Shown here one piece after another: positions 8,738 through 17,303 of a stretch of DNA of 64,000 nt. A model generated the notes under the pieces. That model was not told the DNA's origin, did not search any database, and saw nothing but the letters and a program-made list of their open reading frames with translations. A program made the translations under genes and the position numbers. This stretch comes from Adlercreutzia agrestimuris (lineage in GTDB: Bacteria > Actinomycetota > Coriobacteriia > Coriobacteriales > Eggerthellaceae): positions 1 through 64,000 of the forward strand of contig NZ_CALPCX010000001.1 of NCBI RefSeq assembly GCF_943193125.1. The letters are read 5' to 3'. Position 1 is the first letter of the stretch. The number at the start of each line of letters is the position of its first letter.

Positions 8738-9241
8738 TTATTCCTTGTTAGCGGCTGCCTCGTCGCCCGCTTGCAACTTCGCAATACCATCATCATAGCT
8801 GGCCTTTATGTCAGACATACGACTGTCATACGTTGACCAGTCAAAGGGAGCATCGTCGGTTGCACTATTAATCTCAGTGTACAGATCAATATAAGCATTG
8901 AGTGCGCCTTCAAGCTCAGTAGCGCCATCAATATAATCCTGCTTAATGTCCTCAAGACCCTCAGGTGCCTCAAGGTTATCAAGCGATCCTAATACCTTAA
9001 AGGCGCTGTCAGCCTGGGTGCGCATATTGACAATATCACCAGAAGCTACTGCGTCATTAAAGCTCTCAAGCTTCTCATTAAGATCTTCCATGGTCTGGTT
9101 GACCTGTGCCATAAATTGCCTATTTTTCGCCTGCTGCTCAGCTTCGGGCGAATTTCCGCCAGCACAACCAACCAAAACAGCACTTACCAGTGCAAGCGCG
9201 CACATGAGCACGCCCCATTTTTTCAGCTGTTGAATTCTCAT
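8738..9241 (-). CDS. Small predicted lipoprotein
   Basis: Family not recognised. From ATG 9241 (AAGGAG ribosome site) the product has 167 residues: a lipoprotein signal ending in a lipobox-like VLVGC at about residues 21-25. The rest is soluble, acidic and mostly helical, with no Cys after the lipid anchor and an Ala/Glu-rich end. The upstream in-frame ATG at 9295 has no ribosome site and would add a non-signal extension. It lies between two class A PBPs, on the same strand as and just downstream of the second, so a role at the cell surface or in wall synthesis is possible but unproven. Confidence 0.7.
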   Translation of the reverse strand: MRIQQLKKWGVLMCALALVSAVLVGCAGGNSPEAEQQAKNRQFMAQVNQTMEDLNEKLESFNDAVASGDIVNMRTQADSAFKVLGSLDNLEAPEGLEDIKQDYIDGATELEGALNAYIDLYTEINSATDDAPFDWSTYDSRMSDIKASYDDGIAKLQAGDEAAANKE

Positions 9242-9362
9242 CAAACAAAACTCCTTACAATTGCCTAAGGTAAGCATACCCTGATTTAGCAACAATGTGA
9301 TTTACGAAACGTCAACTCCATACGAGATATACGACAAAAACCTTTCATCTTAGGTATTCGCC

Positions 9363-11630
9363 CTAATTATTTTGAGCGCTTTGTCCGTTGGCAGCAGTTC
9401 CAGGAGATTCAGGTGTTGGTGCGGGCGTTGCCTCTGGCTGTGGTGATGCTGGCGTCTCGGGCGTAACAGGCGTTTCAGCTGGCGTTGAAGGCGTTTTTGG
9501 CTCTTCGGGCTGAGTTGGGGTTGTTGAGCCACCATTCGCCCCAGAAGCATTATTGGAGTTGTTGTTTTGCGAGTTATCAGTCTTCTGGTCGTTTGAATTG
9601 GTCTCAGTGTTTGAAGAATTAGCATCCTCGGTGGTCGAGTTATAGAGTGTATTGGCTGCCGCATTGTATCCTGAAGACCAATAACTGCCTACATGATATG
9701 TTGAATTCGAGAATGTCAGATTATATGGAGGATCATCAGCCTCAAAGAACTCTTCCTTATCTTGTCCATCAAGCACCTCGGTCATGAAGTTTCTAAATAC
9801 ATCTGCAGCACTTACATGAGCAGGAAGCGCTTCGACATTACTGGGATCTCCAAACCATATAGCAACCGACAACTGTGGAGTAACGCCACAAAAAGTGATG
9901 TCTTTATAGTCCGATGAAGTACCAGTTTTTGCTGCAACCTCTTGTCCGCTTGCTAAGCGTGCCTCAGTACCTGTGCCCTGCGTCACAACTGTTTTCATTA
10001 CTTCAAGAGCTGCATGAGCAATCTCTTCAGAAATAACGCGCTCGCCGGAAGGTCGCGAGTTATCCACGATAAGGTTTCCGCTGCTATCGTAAATCTCCAA
10101 GATTGGCTGCGGGGCGTAGTGCGTGCCACCATTTCCAATAGTGGCATATGCATCAGCCATATCAAGCATGGTCACGTTGCTTTGACCAAGCGTAAGCGAG
10201 GGGTTAGCCATCAAGGGCGAGGTGATGCCTAGCTTCTTTGCCGTGTCAATAACCTTTTGTGTGCCAAGAGCCATCTGAAGTCGCACAAACCCTGTGTTTG
10301 CCGAAACAGCAAATGCTCCCTGCATGGTCTGCGTGCCGTAATTGATGTTGTCGATATTTTTGAGTGCATTGTTTTCGTTGTAATCAGTATTCGGGATAAC
10401 AGAAGGCGAAGTGCAATCCAGAAGTGTTTGCGGAGAAACGCCCTCCTCCAATGCAGTAATGAGCGTAAAAGTTTTGAAAGCAGATCCGCAAGGGCGTCCG
10501 CCATTCGTGCCCTGACCTGTAGCGAGGTTTGTTTGATTCTCGTAATAGTCTTTACCGCCTACAAGCGCCTTTACATATCCATTTGACGGATCAATAGCAA
10601 CAAGCGCGCCAGAAATGGCGGGGTCAAGCTTCTCTTCCTTTTCATCGATTGCCTGCTCAGCTGCTTGTTGCATGGAAGTATCAAGCGTTGTCACGATAGT
10701 AAGGCCGCCTGAGAACAAATCAAATTGCGAATAAGAGTTCATGACTTCATCGCGCACATAGCTTGTGAAGTAGGGATATTGCAAAATGCCATCATTTGCC
10801 GGCAGTGAAGGATTTAGCACAAGCTCCTCTGCTTGAGCTTCGTCGCGCTGTTCTTGTGAAATATAGCCATTGGTACACATACGATCAAGCACGAGATTTC
10901 TACGAACAACGCAGGCATCGTAGTTATCAAGCGGATTATTGTTGGTAGGTGATTGAGGAATGCCCACAAGCGCAGCTGCCTCTGCCAACGTCAGATCCTT
11001 GGCATCTTTCGAGAAATAACGCTGTGACGCCGCCTGGATACCATAGGCGCCTGATCCGTAGTTGATAGTATTGAGGTACATCAACAGAATGGCATCTTTT
11101 GAATAGTTCTCTTCAATTTTAACTGAAAGATAAATCTCGCGAACTTTACGCTTGAGCGAAATATCATTCATCTCATCAGAGAGAATAGTATTACGAACGA
11201 GCTGCTGAGTAATGGTTGAAGCGCCTTCCCTGCCAGAGCCTGTCACCGTGACAGCCAGCGCACGGGCAATGCCCATAACATCGAAACCGCCATGATCATA
11301 AAAGCGTTCGTCCTCAGTTGCAACTGTGCCTTCTTTGACATATTCACTAATATCATCAAAACGCACAGGATCACGATTTTCTAATTGGAAACGCGCTAAA
11401 AGCGTCGTCCCATCCGAAGCGTAAACCTGCGAAGGCTGCGTGGTGTTAAGAGTCTCAACCGCGGTTACATCATATTCGGTTAAATCTCCGATCCATGCAC
11501 TTCCTACCGCATATGCACCAAAAACACCTGCAAGCAAGCAAATGAAAAGAACAGTTAATACACCAAGCACCCCAACAAAGGGATGCTTCTTTTTTGCTGA
11601 GGGTCTATTTTTTATTGAGCGTGAACCCAC
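9363..11630 (-). CDS. Class A penicillin-binding protein with disordered Pro/Thr tail
   Basis: Second bifunctional peptidoglycan synthase of the window, 755 residues, starting at GTG 11630 with a GGAGG ribosome site. One membrane segment lies at about 19-42. GT51 motifs are EDERFYDHGGFD near 105 and GASTITQQLVRNT near 137. Transpeptidase motifs are SAFK near 382, SANTG near 445 and KTGT near 568. In place of a PASTA domain the last 120 or so residues are Asn/Ser-rich then Pro/Thr/Glu-rich and look disordered. The two PBPs share motif context and are probably paralogues, but with different wall-facing tails. The lipoprotein gene follows 121 bases downstream. Confidence 0.95.
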   Translation of the reverse strand: MGSRSIKNRPSAKKKHPFVGVLGVLTVLFICLLAGVFGAYAVGSAWIGDLTEYDVTAVETLNTTQPSQVYASDGTTLLARFQLENRDPVRFDDISEYVKEGTVATEDERFYDHGGFDVMGIARALAVTVTGSGREGASTITQQLVRNTILSDEMNDISLKRKVREIYLSVKIEENYSKDAILLMYLNTINYGSGAYGIQAASQRYFSKDAKDLTLAEAAALVGIPQSPTNNNPLDNYDACVVRRNLVLDRMCTNGYISQEQRDEAQAEELVLNPSLPANDGILQYPYFTSYVRDEVMNSYSQFDLFSGGLTIVTTLDTSMQQAAEQAIDEKEEKLDPAISGALVAIDPSNGYVKALVGGKDYYENQTNLATGQGTNGGRPCGSAFKTFTLITALEEGVSPQTLLDCTSPSVIPNTDYNENNALKNIDNINYGTQTMQGAFAVSANTGFVRLQMALGTQKVIDTAKKLGITSPLMANPSLTLGQSNVTMLDMADAYATIGNGGTHYAPQPILEIYDSSGNLIVDNSRPSGERVISEEIAHAALEVMKTVVTQGTGTEARLASGQEVAAKTGTSSDYKDITFCGVTPQLSVAIWFGDPSNVEALPAHVSAADVFRNFMTEVLDGQDKEEFFEADDPPYNLTFSNSTYHVGSYWSSGYNAAANTLYNSTTEDANSSNTETNSNDQKTDNSQNNNSNNASGANGGSTTPTQPEEPKTPSTPAETPVTPETPASPQPEATPAPTPESPGTAANGQSAQNN

Positions 11631-11722
11631 CTGGCACCTCCAAAGAAAACTTTTGGTATTGTACCATCAGGCTTCATGTATCAGACTATCTGCACACATT
11701 CGCTAAAATGACTTAAGGCGCT

Positions 11723-12151
11723 CTATCGACGACGAAGGCGCTCAATTGCGCGCTCAACTTCAACGGCAGCAGCCTCATCAGTAGCAGCAATCATAATGGT
11801 GTTGTCTCCTGCAACGGTGCCAAGCGCACCACGCAAACTAGCCTTATCAAGCGCAGCAGAAACACCGGCCGCACCACCCGAAAAGGTCTTCACAACCACC
11901 AGATTGCCTGCGACATGTACCTCTTCTACCAACTCAGACACCATGCGCTGCAAACGTACTTCTTCTGGCAACACATAGTATCCATCACGAGACTTAACCA
12001 GGCCCATGTCCATGATATCGCGCGATATGGTAGCTTGCGTGCACTCATAACCAACGCTTTGAAGTTGGTTGGCTAAATCACGCTGTGTTTTTACGTTATG
12101 TTCGCGAATAATATCTCGGATAATATCATGGCGTTGCTGGCGTTTTCTCAT
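11723..12151 (-). CDS. argR: Arginine repressor
   Basis: Hexameric ArgR/AhrC-type regulator that binds ARG boxes with arginine as co-repressor. It has 142 residues, close to the usual 150. The N-terminal winged helix carries TQRDLANQLQSVGYECTQATISRDI (about 22-46). The C-terminal oligomerisation and arginine-binding domain has GTVAGDNTIMIAA (about 112-124). The ribosome site is GAGGAG. It is the last gene after argC-J-B-D on the same strand, with a 256-base gap that may hold its own promoter. The likely operator is the tandem ARG-box-like sequence before argC at 17232-17265. Confidence 0.95.
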   Translation of the reverse strand: MRKRQQRHDIIRDIIREHNVKTQRDLANQLQSVGYECTQATISRDIMDMGLVKSRDGYYVLPEEVRLQRMVSELVEEVHVAGNLVVVKTFSGGAAGVSAALDKASLRGALGTVAGDNTIMIAATDEAAAVEVERAIERLRRR

Positions 12152-12407
12152 CCCTTAGAACTCCTCAAATCAGCATAAAATGCACAAGCGAAAATATTCA
12201 AAACAAACCGAATCACTTCAGAAGAGTATGCAAAATCTAACCCATGTCTACCAGATTTATGCATTTCCATAGTAACTCATTTTTCCAGTGTTTTTATTAA
12301 AAACTTACGAAAACACCTTCTTCTTATCTAAAAACCTTGCAACTAAAACTAAGCGCTTCTGCTGAAATAACAACTGCAAGCAGTACCTCTTTTGTTGTTA
12401 GTTAAAC
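12152..12407 (-). promoter_or_regulatory. argD-argR gap with possible argR promoter
   Basis: AT-rich gap. On the minus strand TTGAAT (12196-12201) and TATGCT (12172-12177), 18 bases apart, could form a promoter. The TGAATATTTT over the -35 resembles half an ARG box, so weak self-regulation is conceivable. No strong terminator is seen after argD. A 40-codon open frame that overlaps the argR start lacks a ribosome site and I do not call it. Confidence 0.3.
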
Positions 12408-13682
12408 CTATGCCGACAAAATGTTTTTCAGTCGGGCAATCATTTCATCCACATCCGCCTTGGTACAAATGAGCGGCGGCAGAAAACGCAACGTATGCGG
12501 TCCGGGGGCGTTCAACAAAAGACCTGCTTCAAGACCTGCATTAACTACTTCTGGTGCACTAATGCCGTCTGCCAAATCTACACCAACCATAAGACCTAAT
12601 CCGCGCACCTCTATTACACCTGCAAGTTGTTTAAGCGAAGACTGCAAATATGCACCAACTTCTTGCACATGTATTGCTAAATCATGAGCCTTAATGTAAT
12701 CAAGCACCGTGCGTCCTGCTGTGACCGCAAGGCAGCTTCCTCCGAAAGTTGTACCATGATCTCCCGGCTCAAACACTAAAGCCACCTCTTGACGAGCGGC
12801 ACATACACCCATGGGAAAGCCTGACCCAATACCTTTCGCCATAGTAACCACATCCGGCACAACATCGAAATGCTGGAAACCAAACGGATAGGTACCACAG
12901 CGATATATGCCACACTGAACCTCATCGCAGATGAAAAGCGCATCAGCTTCTTGAGTTAAACGGCGAATTTCTGCTAAAAACTGCGGAGAGCATGGATGCA
13001 CACCACTTTCGCCCTGTATACACTCAACCATAACTGCACAGATCTCGTTTCCTCGCGCGGCGAAGAGTTCCCGCAAAGCTGCAATATCATTTGCTGGAGT
13101 AGAAATAAAACCTGCAGGCAACGGTTGGAAAGCCTCCTGCTTGCCTGGTTGAGCTGTAGCGGCAAGCGTTGCAAGCGTTCTTCCATGAAAGCTTTTATCA
13201 AGCGTAACGATAACTTGCGGCGCTGAAAGCATGGCTGCATGAGCACAAGCTTCATCCCCACCTTCAGCTAAAACGCGCTTATGTGCGCGCGTTTTAGCAT
13301 ACAAGCGTGCAAGTTTAATAGCGCATTCGTTAGATTCAGCACCTGAATTTGTAAAGAAGCTCTCCCATGGAGTGCGCTCAGATTCCAATACGCACTCATT
13401 TAGCAGGTCAGAAAGCGTTTTTGCGAGCTCACCCCTACCTTCAACATAATAATAGTTGCTCACATGCATAAGCTTTTCAGTTTGCTTTTGCAAAGCCTCA
13501 ACAAGCACAGGATTGCAATGACCCAAACTGATAACGCCAATTCCTGAGAGAAAGTCCAAGTAGGTTTTGCCCTGCGCGTCCTTGACCTGCATACCACTGC
13601 CCGAGACAAGCTCTACTGGCTTACGAGCAAAGGTATGCATCACATACTCAGATTCAAGTTCTTGTTGTTGTTCTAGGCTCAT
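12408..13682 (-). CDS. argD: Acetylornithine aminotransferase
   Basis: PLP enzyme of arginine synthesis: N-acetylglutamate semialdehyde + glutamate to N-acetylornithine + 2-oxoglutarate. The product has 424 residues from ATG 13682. Class III aminotransferase motifs are LDFLSGIGVISLGHCNP near the N-terminus, FICDEVQCG with the PLP-binding Asp, and VTMAKGIGSGFPMG with the PLP-binding Lys. An upstream in-frame ATG at 13748 would overlap argB and is not preferred; the chosen start leaves 34 bases after argB. There is a slightly long insertion between the N-terminal part and the HGRTLAT motif (Lys/Ala/Glu-rich near residues 125-145). Fourth gene of the arg operon. Confidence 0.95.
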   Translation of the reverse strand: MSLEQQQELESEYVMHTFARKPVELVSGSGMQVKDAQGKTYLDFLSGIGVISLGHCNPVLVEALQKQTEKLMHVSNYYYVEGRGELAKTLSDLLNECVLESERTPWESFFTNSGAESNECAIKLARLYAKTRAHKRVLAEGGDEACAHAAMLSAPQVIVTLDKSFHGRTLATLAATAQPGKQEAFQPLPAGFISTPANDIAALRELFAARGNEICAVMVECIQGESGVHPCSPQFLAEIRRLTQEADALFICDEVQCGIYRCGTYPFGFQHFDVVPDVVTMAKGIGSGFPMGVCAARQEVALVFEPGDHGTTFGGSCLAVTAGRTVLDYIKAHDLAIHVQEVGAYLQSSLKQLAGVIEVRGLGLMVGVDLADGISAPEVVNAGLEAGLLLNAPGPHTLRFLPPLICTKADVDEMIARLKNILSA

Positions 13683-13716
13683 GGTCTCTCTCTTCTCTTT
13701 GTGGAGCAAATGTGCT

Positions 13717-14667
13717 CTAGTGGCGATTCTCAATAAGCTTTGCGGCAAAATTTCCTAATGGATGAGCGTCATATTTGCACGCCTCATCGGTTGGATGCAT
13801 GGTGGTGCCTACACCAGTAGAGGTCAGCAGCTCCAACAGCAGTGCATGCGGAGTGGTGCCATTGATAATGTGCGCTCTGAACACACCTGCTTCAAGCGCC
13901 TGAATACAACTTTGAAGCTTAGGAATCATGCCTGTAGAAACAATATTATTCTCAACGAGATATTGAGCTTCGAACAAAGTCAAATTTGAAATCAAGCTGC
14001 CCTTGTCTTCAAAGTTTTCATACAAACCATCAACATCGGTTAAGAAAATCACTTTATGCGCACCTATTGCTGCAGCAATATGGCCCGCCACCATATCGGC
14101 ATTGACATTAAAAAACCCGCCGTCTTCGCCAAGTGCCACCGAAGCAACTACGGGGATATAGTCGCTTTCAACCAGGTCATCAAGCAAAGGGCGATTAATG
14201 CGGGTGACATTTCCTACTCTGCCAAGCTGAGGATCTTTCTGTGATGCTGTAATAATGCCACCGTCGGCGCCACTCAAGCCAACGGCGAAGTTGCCGTGTT
14301 CATTGAGCGCAGCAACTAACTCTTGGTTGACTTTACCCATAAGAACCGTTCGAACTAAGTCCATTGCCTCGGGCGTGGTCACGCGCTGCCCATCACGAAA
14401 TTCAACAGGAAGCTCCATGCGCTCCATCGCCTCGGTGATAGCCTTACCGCCTCCATGAACGATAACCGGGTTAACACCAACAAGCTTGAGAAGTACGATG
14501 TCATTCATAACATCAGCGCGAAGCTTTTCGTCAACCATAGCCGAGCCACCATATTTGATGACAACCGTTTTACCAGTAATATTCTTGATCCAAGGAAGCG
14601 CCTCAACCAAAACAGTTGCTTCTTTGCTTGCAACTCCCTTAGAACGTGTGTCACGAGCGTATTTCAT
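13717..14667 (-). CDS. argB: Acetylglutamate kinase
   Basis: Phosphorylates N-acetylglutamate with ATP, the second step of arginine synthesis; cytoplasmic. It has 316 residues of the amino acid kinase fold. Visible motifs are KTVVIKYGGSAM near 33 (phosphate-binding Lys and Gly loop), VIVHGGGKAITEAM near 69, and SGADGGIITA and FLTDVDGLYE further on. The start overlaps the argJ stop as ATGA. The N-terminal extension before the kinase core is the form often linked to arginine feedback inhibition, so feedback control is plausible. Confidence 0.97.
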   Translation of the reverse strand: MKYARDTRSKGVASKEATVLVEALPWIKNITGKTVVIKYGGSAMVDEKLRADVMNDIVLLKLVGVNPVIVHGGGKAITEAMERMELPVEFRDGQRVTTPEAMDLVRTVLMGKVNQELVAALNEHGNFAVGLSGADGGIITASQKDPQLGRVGNVTRINRPLLDDLVESDYIPVVASVALGEDGGFFNVNADMVAGHIAAAIGAHKVIFLTDVDGLYENFEDKGSLISNLTLFEAQYLVENNIVSTGMIPKLQSCIQALEAGVFRAHIINGTTPHALLLELLTSTGVGTTMHPTDEACKYDAHPLGNFAAKLIENRH

Positions 14668-15974
14668 GATCGATAATCTCCGTTAATCGTTATGTAATCG
14701 TGCGTGAAGTCGCACGTCCAAACCGTTGTCTGAGCATCACCTGCACCCAAGTCAACATCAATAGTTATCTCGGGATTTTCAAACCTTTTAAGCGCTTCAT
14801 CCTCATCAAAAGCTACCGTTAGACCTTCACGGCACACGGGAAGACCCATGATGTCTATTGCAGCATTTTCTTGGGAGAAGGAAGCCCCGCACTTGCCTAT
14901 TGCCATAGCAATGCGACCCCAATTTGCATCATGGCCACAAATTGCTGTTTTAACCAAAGGCGAATTAGCAATAGCACGCGCCGCCAAATCAGCATCTTCA
15001 TCAGAAGCCGCACCTGCAACCGTTACGGTCACCAAACGAGTTGCACCCTCTCCGTCGGCAGCCATCTTGCGCGCAAGGGTTTGACACACATGATCAAGCG
15101 CTGATTCAAATCGAGCATATGCTGCCGTATCAGGCGCAAAAGGTGCAGACCCTGGAGCCGCTTGACCACTTGCAAATAAAAAGCAGCAATCGTTGGTTGA
15201 AGTGTCAGAGTCAACCGTGACCTTATTGAAGCTCTTATTAACCGCTCGAACCAACGCAGTGTGAAGGACATCGGGCATAAGAGGTGCATCGGTAGTTATT
15301 ACCGCAATCATCGTTGCCATATTAGGCATGATCATGCCTGAGCCTTTTGCCATGCCTCCAACCGTAAAGGTAGCCCCTGGATAACCCACTTCGCCACCAT
15401 CAAACTGCACAGCTGCTTCTTTGGGAACCGTGTCGGTTGTCATGATGGCTTGCGCAGCGCTATGACCGCCTTCGGCGTTTAAACTCACAACCGCTTGAGG
15501 AAGCGAAGCAATATAGGGCTCCAAATTAATATGCTGACCAATCACACCAGTGGAAGCAATAAGCACTTCTGATGGAGGGCACCCCAACGCTTCACCAACA
15601 ATCTCGGTAGTGCGGCGAGCATTTTCTAAGCCAATAGAACCTGTTGCAGCATTAGCGTTGCCCGAGTTGATGACTATGCCGCGCGCAATACCATAACCAA
15701 CCTCATCAAGATGGCTCCGTGAAATGGTAATAGGAGCTGCACAAAACACATTACGCGTAAAAGTGGCGGCACAGGCGCACGGTTCATCTGCTGCCACTAG
15801 CGCCATATCAAGCCTGTTGGGATCAGCTCGAAAACCTGCATGAACACCGATAGCCTTAAAGCCTAAAGCAGCCGTAACGCCACCTTCGCAATCATGAAGC
15901 CAGTCATCTCTTGTGGCGCATGTTTGCAAATTAAGAGGACAAGGTGCTTTTGAATCGTCTTGTTGCTCCAGCAT
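14664..15974 (-). CDS. argJ: Glutamate N-acetyltransferase / amino-acid acetyltransferase (ArgJ)
   Basis: Transfers the acetyl group from N-acetylornithine to glutamate, making the pathway cyclic; many ArgJ also use acetyl-CoA. From ATG 15974 (AAGGAG ribosome site) it has 436 residues. The self-cleavage region reads KGSGMIMPNMATMIAV, with the conserved Thr that becomes the N-terminal nucleophile of the beta subunit. VINSGNANAATG is also conserved. An upstream in-frame start at 16076 would overlap argC and is rejected. Presence of ArgJ explains the absence of argE nearby. Coupled to argB by an ATGA overlap. Confidence 0.95.
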   Translation of the reverse strand: MLEQQDDSKAPCPLNLQTCATRDDWLHDCEGGVTAALGFKAIGVHAGFRADPNRLDMALVAADEPCACAATFTRNVFCAAPITISRSHLDEVGYGIARGIVINSGNANAATGSIGLENARRTTEIVGEALGCPPSEVLIASTGVIGQHINLEPYIASLPQAVVSLNAEGGHSAAQAIMTTDTVPKEAAVQFDGGEVGYPGATFTVGGMAKGSGMIMPNMATMIAVITTDAPLMPDVLHTALVRAVNKSFNKVTVDSDTSTNDCCFLFASGQAAPGSAPFAPDTAAYARFESALDHVCQTLARKMAADGEGATRLVTVTVAGAASDEDADLAARAIANSPLVKTAICGHDANWGRIAMAIGKCGASFSQENAAIDIMGLPVCREGLTVAFDEDEALKRFENPEITIDVDLGAGDAQTTVWTCDFTHDYITINGDYRS

Positions 15975-16006
15975 ACGACGCTCTCCTTTTTGGTTACCTG
16001 ATATGA

Positions 16007-17074
16007 CTACACAACCGGTAATGCAAACCCATCTAACCCACATGTCTCGGCAAGCCCGCAGACAATATTGGCACACTGAACCGCTTGACTTGCCGCACCT
16101 TTTCCAAGGTTGTCAATGGCTCCAACCGCTATGAGCATACGAGCTCGCTCATTGAGGGCCAATCCTATATGTGCACGATTTGTGCCAACAACCGAGGTAG
16201 TTTTGGGCATTTGACCTTCATCAAGAACAGTTACAAATGCATGCTCAGCGTAAAACTGCTGGTATGCCGCTCTGATTTCTGCAATTGAACTTGGGGCATC
16301 TTTTGCCAAGGGCAAATTGACAGTTGAAAGCAATCCGCGGTTAGCAGGAGCAAGATGCGGCGTAAATACAAGGCGCCCATCAATGCCAAGGATTTGCTCA
16401 ATTTCAGGCGTATGACGATGAGTTGCCACGCCATATGCTTCAAGGTTTTCATCAGCAAAGCAAAAATGTGTACGGGGGGTGCATTTCTTGCCTGCACCGG
16501 TTACGCCAGAAATAGCATCAACCACAATTGGTGTTTCTGGAGCCACAAACCCTAAACGCATGGCTGGAGCGGCAGCAAGTGATGTTGCTGTTGGATAACA
16601 ACCTGCACACCCAACTAAAGCTCCCGAACCAGCACTATACTCAGCTGCCGCAGCCGTAAGTCCTTCAGCAAAAAGCTCCGGCAAACCAAAAGCTGCACGT
16701 GCAAGAAGTTCAACTTCAGTATGAGGCGTTTTATACCATTGCTCATATACGGCAGGATCTTTTAAACGGAAATCAGCTGAAAGATCTACCACAAGCGCGC
16801 CGCGAGCAACATGACGTGGCGCCATTGCCATAGCAGCAGTGTGTGGTACTGCCAAAAATACCACATCGCAGGTATCTAATTCAGGATTGTCGTGCGAACT
16901 AAAAACCAGGTTGCTTGCGCCGTTAAAACCTGGATACTCAACTGCCAAAGGAGTGCCCGCCAGCTCGTTTGAAGTAATAACAGCAAGCTCAAAAGAAGGA
17001 TGGGCTAACAAAATGCGCGTTAATTCAATACCCGCAAATCCGGCAGCTCCAACAATTGCAGCTCTCATGGTCAT
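16007..17074 (-). CDS. argC: N-acetyl-gamma-glutamyl-phosphate reductase
   Basis: NADPH-dependent reductase, third step of arginine synthesis. It has 355 residues: N-terminal Rossmann start MRAAIVGAAGFAGIELTRIL, active-site Cys in VGCAGCYPTATSLA, and C-terminal MPKTTSVVGTNRAHIG with the conserved region. ATG 17074 has an AAGGGA ribosome site; a second ATG two codons later is an alternative. First gene of the arg operon, with a leader of about 155 bases and a promoter overlapped by two ARG-box-like sequences. Confidence 0.97.
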   Translation of the reverse strand: MTMRAAIVGAAGFAGIELTRILLAHPSFELAVITSNELAGTPLAVEYPGFNGASNLVFSSHDNPELDTCDVVFLAVPHTAAMAMAPRHVARGALVVDLSADFRLKDPAVYEQWYKTPHTEVELLARAAFGLPELFAEGLTAAAAEYSAGSGALVGCAGCYPTATSLAAAPAMRLGFVAPETPIVVDAISGVTGAGKKCTPRTHFCFADENLEAYGVATHRHTPEIEQILGIDGRLVFTPHLAPANRGLLSTVNLPLAKDAPSSIAEIRAAYQQFYAEHAFVTVLDEGQMPKTTSVVGTNRAHIGLALNERARMLIAVGAIDNLGKGAASQAVQCANIVCGLAETCGLDGFALPVV

Positions 17075-17231
17075 AGCGCTTCCCTTCTAAAGCCTCCGCT
17101 TCTAATCTTATAGAGGCTTTCATACCTTTTTGTGCAAGTGCACAAAAATTTCCTAACAGTTCGCGCTCTTCCATCATAAAAAGATGACACGGCTTTGACA
17201 AGAATAAAACAGCATTTTTATCTAAAAGTTT

Positions 17232-17266
17232 TGCATGATTATTCATCTATGCGAATAGATGCTCAA
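17232..17266 (-). promoter_or_regulatory. argC promoter with tandem ARG-box-like operator
   Basis: On the minus strand TTGAGC (17261-17266) and AATAAT (17238-17243) are 17 bases apart, good -35 and -10 elements. Two 14-base ARG-box-like sequences overlap them. TGAGCATCTATTCG (17252-17265) covers the -35. TGAATAATCATGCA (17232-17245) covers the -10 and matches TGAATNNNNATTCA at all but one outer base. Centres are 20 bases apart, the spacing of tandem ARG boxes. ArgR encoded downstream would block this promoter. Confidence 0.7.
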
Positions 17267-17303
17267 AGTGTATAGGTTTTTAGAATCTTAGCTTAACGTG
17301 CAC

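Noticed and set aside
12152..12290. A 40-codon open frame overlapping the argR start
   Set aside because: No ribosome site and no recognisable protein; argR has its own ribosome site.
17025..17246. A 73-codon open frame over the argC leader
   Set aside because: It runs through the promoter and operator and into argC in another frame.
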